Of a stretch of DNA of 64,000 bases, positions 41,623 to 52,505 are shown in pieces. Positions within the stretch are counted from its first letter, which is position 1. Each line of letters begins with the position of its first letter. The translations under genes were made by a program, and so were the position numbers. The stretch covers positions 12,598,001 through 12,662,000 of the forward strand of contig CM040087.1 in the NCBI GenBank assembly GCA_022496805.1. The letters are read 5' to 3'. The notes below the pieces were generated by a model. That model searched no databases, was not told the origin of the DNA, and worked only from the letters and a program-made list of their open reading frames with translations. The DNA comes from Pohlia nutans. Its lineage: Eukaryota > Streptophyta > Bryopsida > Bryales > Mniaceae.

Positions 41623-41870
41623 TCAGAGAATTGAAGTAAGCATCCGTCTCCAAAAGTGCTCAGAGATGCGTCTACTTGCACCTGTTTGTCCCATTCGCAT
41701 ATGGCCATTCTTCGCAATTTGCAGTAGCCGGTCGGAGTCAGACATCACAACTTTCATAGTCCTGGCCAACTCTTTGGCGTTGGGTTGCAAGATGACCTGC
41801 AAGTCGAATACCAAGTGGTTATTCTCAGCTCAAAAACATCTCACATGTACAACTCGTAACATACATATAC

Positions 41871-41928
<58 letters not shown>

Positions 41929-44900
41929 TCTAAACAGTGTTAACCCCTAAAGGACCGATAAGCCCAAGTTGTTTCTTTTTACAGTATTGAGTAGATCCTA
42001 TTTGGACTTCCTCTTGTTCAATTTTTTTTTTTTTTAACCAACACATGCAATGATCGTCACTAGTGTGATATAAAATTTGGTCTCATCTGAATTATAGTTT
42101 TCGCAATGTGATCGATTGGAGCTATCATTTTAAAACTGTGAATCCTCGGTCCTTTAGGGGTTAATCAAAACGAGCTTTCATTGGTTGAGCGTGAACTTGA
42201 AAAACGCTCAAGGAACAAGATAGTATTTTTTTCTGGTGCTGACATTTGTGCTATCATAGAATGAATCATATGACATGCATGCAAGACATGACACAACATC
42301 TGCACGCCCAACTGTGCATGCCCAGGTCTGTTACAAATGTATCCTCTGTATACTTACAGATTCTCCTAGTAAACGGGATTGAGCCTCGGCAAAAGCAGCG
42401 GTGAATTGAGGCCCTTGACCTGGAACTGTGAAAACAGGCTTGCCCTGCCCGACCTGCATGCACCGCAGCAACGAAAATAAAAGGCCAATAGTACGATTCC
42501 CCCAAAACGGAGTATACAAGTGTATTATCCAGTATCGTGAAATTGAAGGCTTAGTTTGTTCAAGTTGCTGCGACCTTTGTAACATTATTAGTACATCACA
42601 AATGATCCCATTTTAGATCCACAAAGCGCTTAATGGTAAGTACACATTAATCTAATAACGTAGATATTAAGATTATGTCAGGTTAATGTGGACTTAGTGT
42701 TAACATAATAGTTGCTGGTATAATATCAAGCTAATGCCAAGGACACTTAACATTACAGTTAACACCATTTACGTTACAGGAGCATGAACTTTGAAACATT
42801 AGCTCAACGCCAGGACTATATGAATCCAAAACATTTAAAACTTTGTGGGGCCTTTTGTGATGTACGTAGAATCTTGCAAGGATAAGGACTGGAGACATAC
42901 GAGCTGCTCTGTTGCAGTGCCAGCCATAGCAATTCCTGCCTCTGCCCAATGCGCAACATCATTGAAGTTACCGCGAATTAGTATGACCAACGCATTTTCT
43001 TTTTCAAATGCTACCAAGGCCACTCCATTGTTTGCAGGCCAATTCTGGGATTCTCCCATGAGCACTCGTTGGAGAATTTGGACATCATAAGCCCATACTG
43101 ACTTGGGGTCCCTGCATGATCTCATAGACAATGATTGACCGGATCAGTGAACAGCACCAAGTAAAATGCTCTTTTCAGTAATTCAAACATGTCAGGATAG
43201 TGAGACAGTAGACTTTTACGAAGCGAAACCCAAGCATTGTAAAAGAAATGCAAAAGGTACGTCAGCCAAATCATAGCGGCAGGCAGTTAAACTAACACAT
43301 TTGCATTGTATCTCTTGATAAAATCCTTCATATTTGCTGTCCAGAGTGTAAAATAAAGACATACGTTGTGAAGTGCTTCATATGGTGATACATGGAAACT
43401 GCTAAAATTGTTAGATTAAGAAACCCTCACCCCATGTTCTCCACTTGAAGCCTCAAAGCATGAGGCTGCCAACATGCATCCAGCAGTGCTTCCATAAATA
43501 AACCTGGTTCCAGAGCTGTTACAAGTGGTACAAGGAAAACGAGTTTATCTTGACTGTATGATGATGATACTTCTTGCGCAACAACCAACAGCTGTTTCCA
43601 GTTACTGTAAATCTGCCAAAAGTTCAAATTCGTCAAAACAGCAGTTGCACCTCCTTAAAAAGAATTTAATAACTGCCACCTATTTTTAACATCTCACCCC
43701 CACTCAAGGATTACAAAACAAAACAAGAAGACTTTCATGGTGCTCCTCTGCATGCAACTCAAACATATTACACGAGAAGATTTCTTATCTATATAAATGT
43801 TTGGGGTTTTATGATCAGATTTAAGATGACTCGATGCCAAAACCAAGTGTCGAGACCTCAGGAGCTCTGGACCCTGGAAGAACAGCAACAAACTTCGCCG
43901 GTTTGTAATTTGCAAGAAAAGAAAGACCTCCTGTCGGCTCAAGGTCATCCATCATTGGGTTCCCTAAGCTTTGAACCTGCCAATCAATATCTCACAGCTC
44001 GTCAATATTCCAGAAGAGTTATCCATCAGCCAGTAAGAAACACGGGGTGCGGATATTCTTGGTATGGTGTCCAATAAAGGGTAGGCCTACCTTCAAAAGT
44101 ATGCTTGGAAATGACATGATCAAGCAAAATAGACATTAACATGATGCCAGGTAATACAGATACCAATTGCATTTCGCAATCAATGTACAAAACTAGTGAC
44201 TAGACGATATGAAATGTTAAATCTTGAAACCACTTCTACATTCAATCTCCTCAAGATCCAGCCCTTCTGCTAAATTGGGCCTCAATTCCTTTATAGCAGT
44301 ATTGAATAGGTCTTATGTAGACTTCCTTTTATTCAAATTTATTTGTCTTTTGATCAACAAATGCAAAGTTCTTCACTGATTCCAGTGATATAAAATCTGG
44401 TCCTATCTGAATTATATTATTCACAATACGACCAATTGAATTTGTCATTTTAAAACTATGAATCCTTGCTTCTTTAAGGGGTAAAACAGTTTTCATAACT
44501 TATCCAGCTTGTAATGAACATAATGCCTGACATCGCCTATAGGGAAAAACTATCAGGAATTGAAAATACCTTGGTCAAATCAGATTGGTGAAGGTGCTTC
44601 TGAAGGTATTGGGCAGTCAAGTCGTCTCTGGGCACCACCAACCTGCAAGAAAATAAAAAGTAACACCAAGTCTTTCACCAATTCCATCACTGCATTTCAC
44701 CGCAAGCTGCTAATCTATAACCACTTGAAAGTGATGTTTGAATGACCAACCCACCAAGCGCTCTGCTGAACGGAAAAAAAAAAAAGAACATACCTGCATT
44801 GAGAATCTGACATCATGGCTCGCTCCCATGGATAGTACACACTACCTGGGAATAGCAGAAACTCTACTGCCAGGAAAGTAGTTACTGGTCAGGTCTCAAT

Positions 44901-47472
44901 GAATCGCAAGTCAACATAAAAGCGACCATCCTCAAAACTACATACAGTGATCAGGCATCCAAAAAAAAAAAAAGCTCATTACAAAAAGAGATAACAAAAC
45001 CATTTCAGATAAGGATTCTAGGGACACGGAGATCCTGCATACGATCACGGGATTAGGACCTAGAGATGTTGCCAAAAAAGCAAAACAAAATAAGCCACGA
45101 AGAGGAATACAAAACTCTTAACGAATTGCACAAGAACCTGACGAATATCTAAACTTTTGAATATCAATTTTGTATCACGTCTAAAAAGGCATGCCTAACC
45201 CACTTTCCAAGAGGGTGAACAAAATGCTGTGCAGCACGGATTCCAAAATACACATGTCAACACAAGAGAACGGATGGAACTCACGATTTCTAGACCTGAG
45301 GCGGGTGCCATCGCCCCCACGAACATAGAATTCACTTTTAGCTGTGCCTATGAAAGCAAAGAAACCTCTTGATCTTGTTGGATTTTTCGTGCTTGGAACT
45401 CTCCTCAGTCGCTGAGAAGCTAGCCAGGCAAAAGCCAAGGGAAACACATCCCCCACAGCAAGAAGAACTCCATCTGGATTCCTGTCTACCCAATGAGTAA
45501 CCGTCCCCCACTGAACCTTACAAATGAGAAAGAAGGCCAAATACAAATGGTGAATGCACACCCTAGAGATACATGTGAATAGAACGTTTCAGCATCCAAA
45601 AAACGAAAGGAGTATCGTCATAAACTGACGAGTACATTCCAAACATAACAAGAATTTTCATCATCCAGAAAAATTTGATATCTGGAGTAAACTACCTGCT
45701 CAAGTGTAAGAGCTACAAGACCAGCTCGCACGTCCCCAATCACCTGTAACAAGTCCATGTAGATAAATCTGCCACCCCCACACTGGTCGATATACAACAT
45801 CTGGTAAACGAAAAGATACTCTCCAACATCCATACTAATTTTCGTTTTCATTAATTAGAAAAGCCAATCCATTGCTGACACCACTGATTAAGGACAAACA
45901 ATATTAATACAAAGAATCACATAAGGATGCATATATACACCAGACCTCTTTAATGTCACCCAAAATGCACGTGAGATTTGAAACATTGTGACAATCAATT
46001 AAAGAAGTATTTTCCACAAAGAGTAATTACCAAAATCAGTGATCGTGATCATGAACATGTGACATCAAAAGTTCGTATACCGTGAAAATGCACAGAAAGC
46101 TATGTATTCAAGTAACGTGGAGAAAGGTTACCCTCCACTAGGCATGGTCTTGGCTGGGCCCAAAGTTGCAATTCCTCTCCGGTGATATGCATGGCCTTCG
46201 CCCACTAGTGGCAACGCTTCGATCTTCAACTCCACCCCACTTTCTTCTCCAAGGACCTGAACCAACGCACACAAGTTCATCAAAATGAGGAGCAGACACA
46301 GCCATAAGCTCGGGATGCAAGAATGCTCTCATTCGTTCACTCTATTTAATGCCATTCATGAGTTCATATCAAAACATTATTATCCGAGTTCTAATCTTAT
46401 ACATCCAGATATAAACTAATACATGGCCTTTAAACCTCCAAAATAGAATAAACCTCATTGCAGTAGAAGCAAAACCGCTATAGAATACCCTCCCGAACTA
46501 GGTAGCCTTCTGCAGTGTTACTAACATGACCTAAAATCCTCATGGTGGATGTTTCCAGCTTTCCACTTGGCACACAGTACACAGCCATAAGATCGATTGC
46601 TCTCACCGACTCGTTCACCCTATTTAATGCCATTCATGAATTCGTATCAAATCATTATTAACCGAGTTCTAATCTTATACATCTAGATAAAAATCCTGTG
46701 CACTAATACATGGTTTGTTTGAATTAGCATTAAACCTCCGAAATAGTAAAAACCTTATCATACACAAGCAGTAGAAGCAAAACCGCCATAGAAATACCCT
46801 CCCGAACTAGGTAGCTTTCTGCAATGTTACTAATATGACCTAAAATCCTCACGGTGGATGTTTTCAGCTTTCCATTTGGCACAAGATGATCGTAAGGCAG
46901 TAGACAGTTAGATAAGTGAAAATTTCAAGAATGCACAAATATTCAAGAACTGTTCAAGAATGCACAAATATTCAAGAACAATTCAAGAATGCACAAATAT
47001 TCAAGAACTATTCAAGAATGCACAAATAAGTGAAAAAGAACCTCTGATTGTCGGTAATTTTGACGAATGAGTTTTTATGACTAGTTACCGAGAGGCGGGA
47101 GAGAATAGACGCAGCGACGGAATCCTCGCCGTGGCCGTTGCTGAGGCACAAGATGGAATGCGAGGGAATGGATGGAGTGGAGCTGCTAGGATCCGCGGAA
47201 GGCAGCGATGAATGCAAGGGTGGAGGCGATGGCGATGATGGCGACTGTAAGGCGGCAGAAATGCAAGCAACTAGTCGGGGGCAGAATTGGTGACGAGAAA
47301 ACTGGTAGTTACATGCGAGAGCGCGGGAGGGTCCTGGTGAAGGAAGGCTGAAAGCATGGTGCGGATGCGGATGGCGATGGCAGGAGACACGAGACACGGA
47401 GAGCGTGCAGGTGGGTACCATGGAAACTGACGAAGACGAGAAGGAAGAGAAGAGTGAGAGGGGAAATGGCAC
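41623..47472 (-). CDS. Lipid-A-disaccharide-synthase-related glycosyltransferase, eleven exons, 600 aa
   Basis: Exons: 47472-47089, 46256-46132, 45768-45696, 45516-45204, 44845-44794, 44642-44570, 43976-43857, 43612-43431, 43111-42901, 42453-42358, 41796-41623; all in frame (1,803 nt). The first about 90 residues are Ser/Pro-rich with few acidic residues, as in a plastid transit peptide. The mature part opens with ILCLSNGHGED, then LPLVGEGHAYHRRGI...TMPSGG, LAVGDVFPLAFAW, AFIGTAKSEFYVR, VYYPWERAMM, LGNPMMDD, VLPGSRAPE, AGTATEQLVGQGKPVF, GQGPQFTAAFAEAQSRLLGES and a basic C-terminal helix. This order matches the cyanobacterial and plant family annotated as lipid-A-disaccharide synthase-related (LpxB-like GT-B fold). 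The substrate is unknown; plants also have a true LpxB-type gene, and this is not it by sequence. Plastid location is inferred. Introns 7 and 10 carry PB1 copies; intron 1 holds tandem duplications. Confidence 0.85.
41868..41929. repeat. (AT)n microsatellite, glycosyltransferase intron 10
   Basis: About 60 bp of AT/TA dinucleotides, directly beside the PB1 element that starts at 41940. Confidence 0.9.
41940..42164. mobile_element. PB1 MITE in glycosyltransferase intron 10
   Basis: 225 bp, TTAACCCCTAAAGGACCGA to tcggtcctttaggggttaa (19-bp perfect TIR). The core is in the opposite orientation to the 4183 and 23840 copies. Confidence 0.85.
44268..44485. mobile_element. Degraded PB1 MITE in glycosyltransferase intron 7
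   Basis: The core aligns with the PB1 copy at 41940 in the same orientation (aataggtcttatgtagac, gcaaagttcttcactgattc, gtgatataaaatctggtcc). The right end (cttctttaaggggtaaaa) is decayed and the left TIR is no longer recognisable. Confidence 0.65.
46325..46890. repeat. Tandem duplication, unit about 275-305 bp, glycosyltransferase intron 1
   Basis: The segment from gctctcattcgttcactc (46325) recurs from gctctcaccgactcgttcac (46599) with small indels. Both units contain ccctcccgaactaggtag and a ggatgtttycagctttcca stretch. Confidence 0.8.
46924..47029. repeat. 29-bp minisatellite, about 3.7 copies
   Basis: Units begin ttcaagaatgcacaaata at 46924, 46953, 46982 and 47011, a 29-bp period. It lies in intron 1 just 3' of exon 1 of the glycosyltransferase-like gene. 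Confidence 0.9.
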
Positions 47473-47576
47473 ACAGAAGAGCAGGCAGGAGCAACAAGGC
47501 TGAGTCTGTTTCTGTTTTGCCTCACATTTTCACCAAACACTTTGCAAGCTAAGAGGAAGTATCGCTATATTTGTTG

Positions 47577-48091
47577 AATTGGGAATTTCCACCATATTGG
47601 GACACTTTGAAATCTACAACTACCGTACCAGGAAGGCAGGGTCGGCAGAAAATAATTCCCCAAAAAAATGCCGAAAAAATAAATAAATTTTTCAAGTATT
47701 TTGTTGAAATCAACAAAAATGAAGTCAACAAAAATTGTAGACAAAAAACAAAGGAAATGTGTAGCCGCAAGTAAAATTCAATGTTAGTTATTAATAGCCG
47801 AATTTTTAATAATTATTTTTGAAAGTGCCGACCCCTACTTTTCAAACTTCAATTAATTATTCGACATGAAAGTGCCGACCCTGCCTTCCTACTACGGTAT
47901 TGTAGACACGCCAATTATCGTGCACCTTTGCCACTGTACCGTGCACCTTATTGGTCGTTTTATATGCATTTAAGTGCACGGTGATTGGCATTGCACGGTT
48001 GTTAGCATGTCTACGATAGCATAGATTCAGTGGGAAATTTTACACCAATTGTAGATTTCAAAAAGTCCCAATATGGCAGAAATTCCCAACT
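47577..48091. mobile_element. Outer TIR element containing a second element
   Basis: The left arm ttgggaatttccaccatatt... and right arm ...aatatggcagaaattcccaa pair over about 42 bp with a few mismatches, giving an element of about 515 bp. It lies upstream of the glycosyltransferase gene start (47472). Confidence 0.7.
47629..47890. mobile_element. Inner TIR element nested in 47577-48091
   Basis: AGGAAGGCAGGGTCGGCA at the left is matched by tgccgaccctgccttcct at the right (18 bp, perfect). It sits wholly inside the outer element, so it inserted later. Confidence 0.75.
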
Positions 48092-49682
48092 AAACGAATG
48101 TGGTAATGAAGTCTTTTTCTTCTTTTTCTTGGCTTTGATCATAGGGAAGAGGCATTGTGGGGACACTCATTTTTTTGGGCTAAATACCCAACTATAACAT
48201 ATATATTTTGTTCATGATTCCAGTGAAATGTATTCGCGTCTTTCACCTATTCAATTCTGATCAAAGCTTCTCGAAGCGTAGCTGCTTGTTTGAAACACAA
48301 TCATGGTAAGCTTTGAGGTTTGAACCCGCGGTTAAGCTAGAGGAACATGCCTTAGTATTTTTATTAAGAACAATTCTCCATCAAGAGTTGTGCTTCATCA
48401 AGGAATGCATGCTTTCTCAACGAATAATGCATCGTGTTTTATTTGACAAGTTATTAACAAAGGTGGGCTTGCAATTGAAATTTGGATAAGTGATTTAGAA
48501 TTTATGCTGATTAGAAGTTTGGAAAAAATTTGAAGAACAGATTTGATACTAAAGTAATGAAGTAAGTGGTTTTTTAAAACCAAATTGTATCTAGGTAGTA
48601 TGATGGTAGTAGGACTTGCCGTATACCGTAAAGAGTACTATGAAAGAGGGTAGTCTCCCACTTCACTCATACATGGTCTCATTGTGGTGGATCTTGATTA
48701 GTGCGTTTTAAATATGAATTCCAAAGGGTGAGTTCCAAATGTAAGTAATGTAATGTAAGAGCCTAGTGGAGAAATGGACATCAACTAAGGGTGGTTAGTG
48801 TTAATGGCGAGTATTGCCACCGAGTACTTGGATGATAGTAGGAATTTTGACCATATCACCAAATTACATACTTGGTTGTCTCGTGGGACTTAGGTGTCAA
48901 AATAACATTGCAGATGTATGACATGAGACATAAGTAAATTGAGTTTGTTGCTACTAAAGAAGTGAATCACCATTTATACTTCATTTGGACAAACGGGGAG
49001 TGATAAGTGCATTACAATTAATCCTTAAAGGATTCTATCCCACCTCTTTATTTGAAGATTTGTAAAGATTTATTATAAAATATAACTTAGAGAGATAATT
49101 CAAAGTGACATATAAACAAATGTCATAGGTTTGAATTACAAATTACATCTGTATAGTTACGCCTATGATTTTGTTTCCAATAATTTAGTAAAATCTTGGA
49201 AATTAATTATTCTTTTTAATTTTATTCTGAACAAAGTATTGAAAGTTTCTGAATGCAATCTATTGGAATGGGTTTGATAAGTGATATCATTGTTATTTGG
49301 AATTTTAATACTAATATCATTATTTTTTGGAATTTGAATACTAATTAGATTCATGAATTCATTTTAACAAGGTGATTTTTGAACTAATTTCTTTAGAAAT
49401 TGTGGTGAGACATAAATGCAATTTATTGATTGTAAGAATTTCTCCAAGATAGATTTTAGAAATCAAAACCATTTCAATTATTAGTACATAGCATAATAAG
49501 GCAATGGGAGCCAACACCCTTTTGCAATGGGACCGCACTCTAGTTAGAGTTAGAAACTACGCTTTTGTGGCAATGACACAAGACCCAAAATTCATGGAGT
49601 ACAAATGACATTCCTTCATTACTTATAAAAGTGAATCTAAGTGAAGATTCTCTTCCGATTCAATTTTCAAAAGGGTGCTCAT
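48092..49682. other. AT-rich intergenic stretch, no gene seen
   Basis: No coding sequence or defined repeat recognised. Confidence 0.45.
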
Positions 49683-49970
49683 TTAACCCCTAAAGGATGA
49701 GCTAGTTTGAGTATAGACCAAAGCTGGAGCATATTTTCAAGGTGTGGGGTATACCGGACCCGTTTGCTACTGCTGTAGAAGTGTTGGAGGAGCGCTGATT
49801 TTTTTAGTGTAACCTCGATGCGGTCTTGAAGAGGGTTTCCAAGTTGCGATGAAACTCTGAGATTTGATGCGTGTAAGAGAAAATGGGGAGTGTGAGAAGT
49901 ATAGTCAGTACACATAACCTGTATTGCAAACCGTAGGCCATTTTGGCTTGAGCAATCCTGAAGGGGTTAA
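49683..49970. mobile_element. PB4 MITE, TTAA-flanked
   Basis: 288 bp. The left end TTAACCCCTAAAGGAT pairs imperfectly with the right end atcctgaaggggttaa. The interior differs from PB1, so it is a separate family with similar tips. Confidence 0.65.
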
Positions 49971-50647
49971 CACGAATTCTATGATACGGTATTAAGAAAT
50001 GCATGCACATCAGATTTTCTTCAACTCTTAAAAATTACATACTCGGTGGTGAAAGTTTTAAAGTCAACTTTAATTCAATCAATAATGCGTAGATAAGGGT
50101 CCAGTAACACTTTATTGCAAGAGAAAACGTCATAACAGTCGATCAGAAGATGCTATTTAAGAAGGCATCATTCAAGTTCAGCTGATGCTAATTTGAATAG
50201 ATCCAAGAAATGATAAATCCTCTTAAAGGTTTCCTCAGAGCTCCTCACTTCCAAACATTTGTGACAGGCTCCACACAAGTAGAATGCATTCCCACATAAG
50301 TCATGTCACCCAAAAAAAATGTTTACAGTAACAAGGTATAAAAGCAGACATGCCACAACGGAGTGTTTCTTACTATGCAACCTTAAAATGCTTTAAATGA
50401 CAATGTTAACCTTTCTTCCGCATCCTGGCCATATCTGAATCCACACTTGCTTGCCACATCCTTCCTCCCTGCAAACAACCCCAGACAGCTTCAAAAACCA
50501 AAACAACTGTAATTCAATAACTTTGTATTGTTGCATCGACTTTACATTCATCCTGTTCCATGAGCTTGAAACAAGGCTTTTGATATTGTGCATTGGAAGC
50601 TAATGCAATACAGCAACTCCCAGCAACACAGAAATCTGAAACTACTA

Positions 50648-50885
50648 CTCCCTCCGTCCCAAAGTTATTGTCATGTTTGAAAGTGCTTTTTTAAGTAGGT
50701 CAAAAAAATACTTCCTTGTGGCTAAATTTATTTAGGTTGCAATGAACACATGCAATGTTCTTCAATCATTCTAGTGACATAATTTAGAACCTTTTTTAAT
50801 CATGTTTCTTACAATATGATCAATGAAATTTGCTCAAAGACATATCAAGCAAACAAGTTGGAAAATAACTTTGGGACGGAGGGAG
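50648..50885. mobile_element. Stowaway/mariner-like MITE with a PB1-type core
   Basis: The ends are CTCCCTCCGTCCCAAAGTTAT and its complement, bordered by TA on both sides, as in plant mariner/Stowaway elements; 238 bp. The interior (acacatgcaatgttcttca, caatatgatcaat) is homologous to the core of the TTAA-flanked PB1 family. Confidence 0.8.
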
Positions 50886-51074
50886 TAAAAGATAGAATCG
50901 GTCATATCATGGAGCTTCTAGTTCTTCCATAAACCCTAAGCAGATTCTTTCAAGGAAATCAAAGAAATACGACATACCCGCACAGTACTAAGAATGTCAG
51001 TTGGAGGCTTCAGAAAGATCCGAATGAGGAAACTCGCAAGTTTGCAATACCACCAGCTAGTCAATGCCTCCGCA

Positions 51075-51962
51075 CTAAAATTCCTTGTCCGAGCATCCTG
51101 CACACACTCAGTACGAACCACAATCAACCGGACTGAACAATCTCTAAATAGAATTCAAAGCGTTAGGGTTAGACCTTCGAAGCACCCCTTAAATCATAAA
51201 AAATCAAAGAAAAAGGTGTTCATGAAGCAGAAGGTCTCCCAAGCCTTCCACCTCCGCCATTTCTAACAACAACAAAAAAAATGCCATTTCCACCCTCGTA
51301 AATATTTCTGTCAAGTCCCAGCCCTAATATGAACTGGACAACAGCATCACTAAGAACATGGCGAACTCACGAGTAGGAAGAATGGGCTTGATGACGCGAC
51401 GAACACCCAGAGCCTTCACCAATTGCAGCACCTCGTCATTCCCCGTGGCAAGAAACATGCGCAAGACGTAGTCAGTCAGCTTGCCGGCAGCCAAAGTTTT
51501 CTGCACGCAAAAACAAACAGAGACTGAGTTCATCACAAGGAAAAACGTCAAAGTGATCAAGATCCTAGAAACCTTTTTTCGATTCACAAACCCTAATCTC
51601 TCGGCTCTGTATAGCCTTCTCATGAATTTAATTTTGATTCAAACGAAACGGAAATTCGACAGTTACACCAACTTGTTCAACACTATATTTAGATTCTGCT
51701 CTTCTAAATGGAACATCAGCTCTAGCAATCCCTTCATCTACCAAAACTACTGGAAAAGTCTCGAAAAAAGTAGGCATACGACGAACAAAAAGTTCAGGTC
51801 CTTCTCTATCTTTAAAAACGGAACCCTAAAGAGGATTTGTGAGTGGACCTGGAAGAGGATGAAGACGAGGTGGTCGGGGACAGAGGAGAGATCGGAGAGG
51901 CGGTGGATGTGGAGGACGGTCGTGACGAGAGTCAAGTGCAGAAGGGACGGCGGGGGCGACAT
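51075..51962 (-). CDS. Small conserved-looking protein of unknown function, three exons, 88 aa
   Basis: Exons: 51962-51849, 51500-51371, 51097-51075 (267 nt). The protein is leucine-rich and helical: [20 protein letters not shown], then [17 protein letters not shown] across the first junction into [40 protein letters not shown], ending LPTRCSDKEF. The DLSxxPDHLVxxLF stretch looks like an F-box-like or repeat-capping helix pair; I cannot name the family. The donor after exon 1 (CAG|GTCCAC) is weak but keeps the frame. A second in-frame ATG upstream (51986) would add eight residues. After the stop, splice-like sites continue near 51000 (GTGCGG|GTATGT) and 50473 (ttgcag|GGAGG), so the 3' UTR is probably spliced, or an alternative reading frame is used downstream. 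Confidence 0.6.
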
Positions 51963-52199
51963 ACAGAACACGATCGAGAGAGACAAGACAGATAAGTTAG
52001 GGAGGAAAATTGATGAGTGTGAGAGAGAACAGTGGATTGTGGAATTGTGATAGCGAGGCTCTAACGGGAGAGAAGAGCTCGGTTAGAGAATCAATAGGTG
52101 CGAAGAAGAAAGAGGATGTGTATTGTGCAGGTTGAAGAAGCTGGAGAATGAGGAGAAAACTAGCGAGCAGCAGCAAGCACAACGACACCCGCGTTAGTC

Positions 52200-52325
52200 A
52201 GTCGTCCTGCACAAAAACAGAACAACACAAAACAGAACAACACATAACAGAACTGCACGAAAGCAACTAAACTGCACAAAAACAGAGTAACAGAAAACAG
52301 AATTGCACAAAAACAGAGCAACAGG
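52200..52325. repeat. Purine/AC-rich imperfect repeat (acagaac units)
   Basis: Short repeated units of the type gcacaaaaacagagcaacag over about 120 bp. Non-coding. Confidence 0.7.
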
Positions 52326-52361
52326 AGACGAAGAGAAGAAGAGTTTGTTGGCCCGTATGCC

Positions 52362-52502
52362 GACGGTTCCTGCGGTGGAACTGTTGTGTGGAGCGTGCAT
52401 GTGTGCCAGACGGTTCCGGCGCTGGAACTGTTGTGTGGAGCGTCCATGTGTGCCGGACGGTTCTGGCGGAGGAACTGTTGTGTGGAACGTGCATGTGTGC
52501 GC
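52362..52502. repeat. 47-bp minisatellite, three copies
   Basis: Units start gacggttcc at 52362, 52409 and 52456, exactly 47 bp apart, each containing ggaactgttgtgtgga. 47 is not a multiple of three, so all frames across it are mixed; no protein repeat is implied. Confidence 0.9.
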
Positions 52503-52505
52503 ATG

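Noticed and set aside
46924..47029. CRISPR-like array
   Set aside because: The 29-bp repeats are directly contiguous without spacers, in a eukaryotic intron; it is a minisatellite.
41623..47472. Authentic lipid A disaccharide synthase (LpxB)
   Set aside because: The motif order (SNGHGED, TMPSGG, GTAKSE, YYPWER) is that of the LpxB-related cyanobacterial/plant family, not of LpxB itself.
48301..48345. tRNA-like ggtttgaacccgcg stretch
   Set aside because: It resembles a T-arm, but no matching acceptor, D or anticodon arms could be placed around it. No tRNA or rRNA gene was found in the window.
51481..52050. 189-codon plus-strand open frame
   Set aside because: It is antisense to the 88-aa gene and its intron, has a biased composition and no family resemblance.
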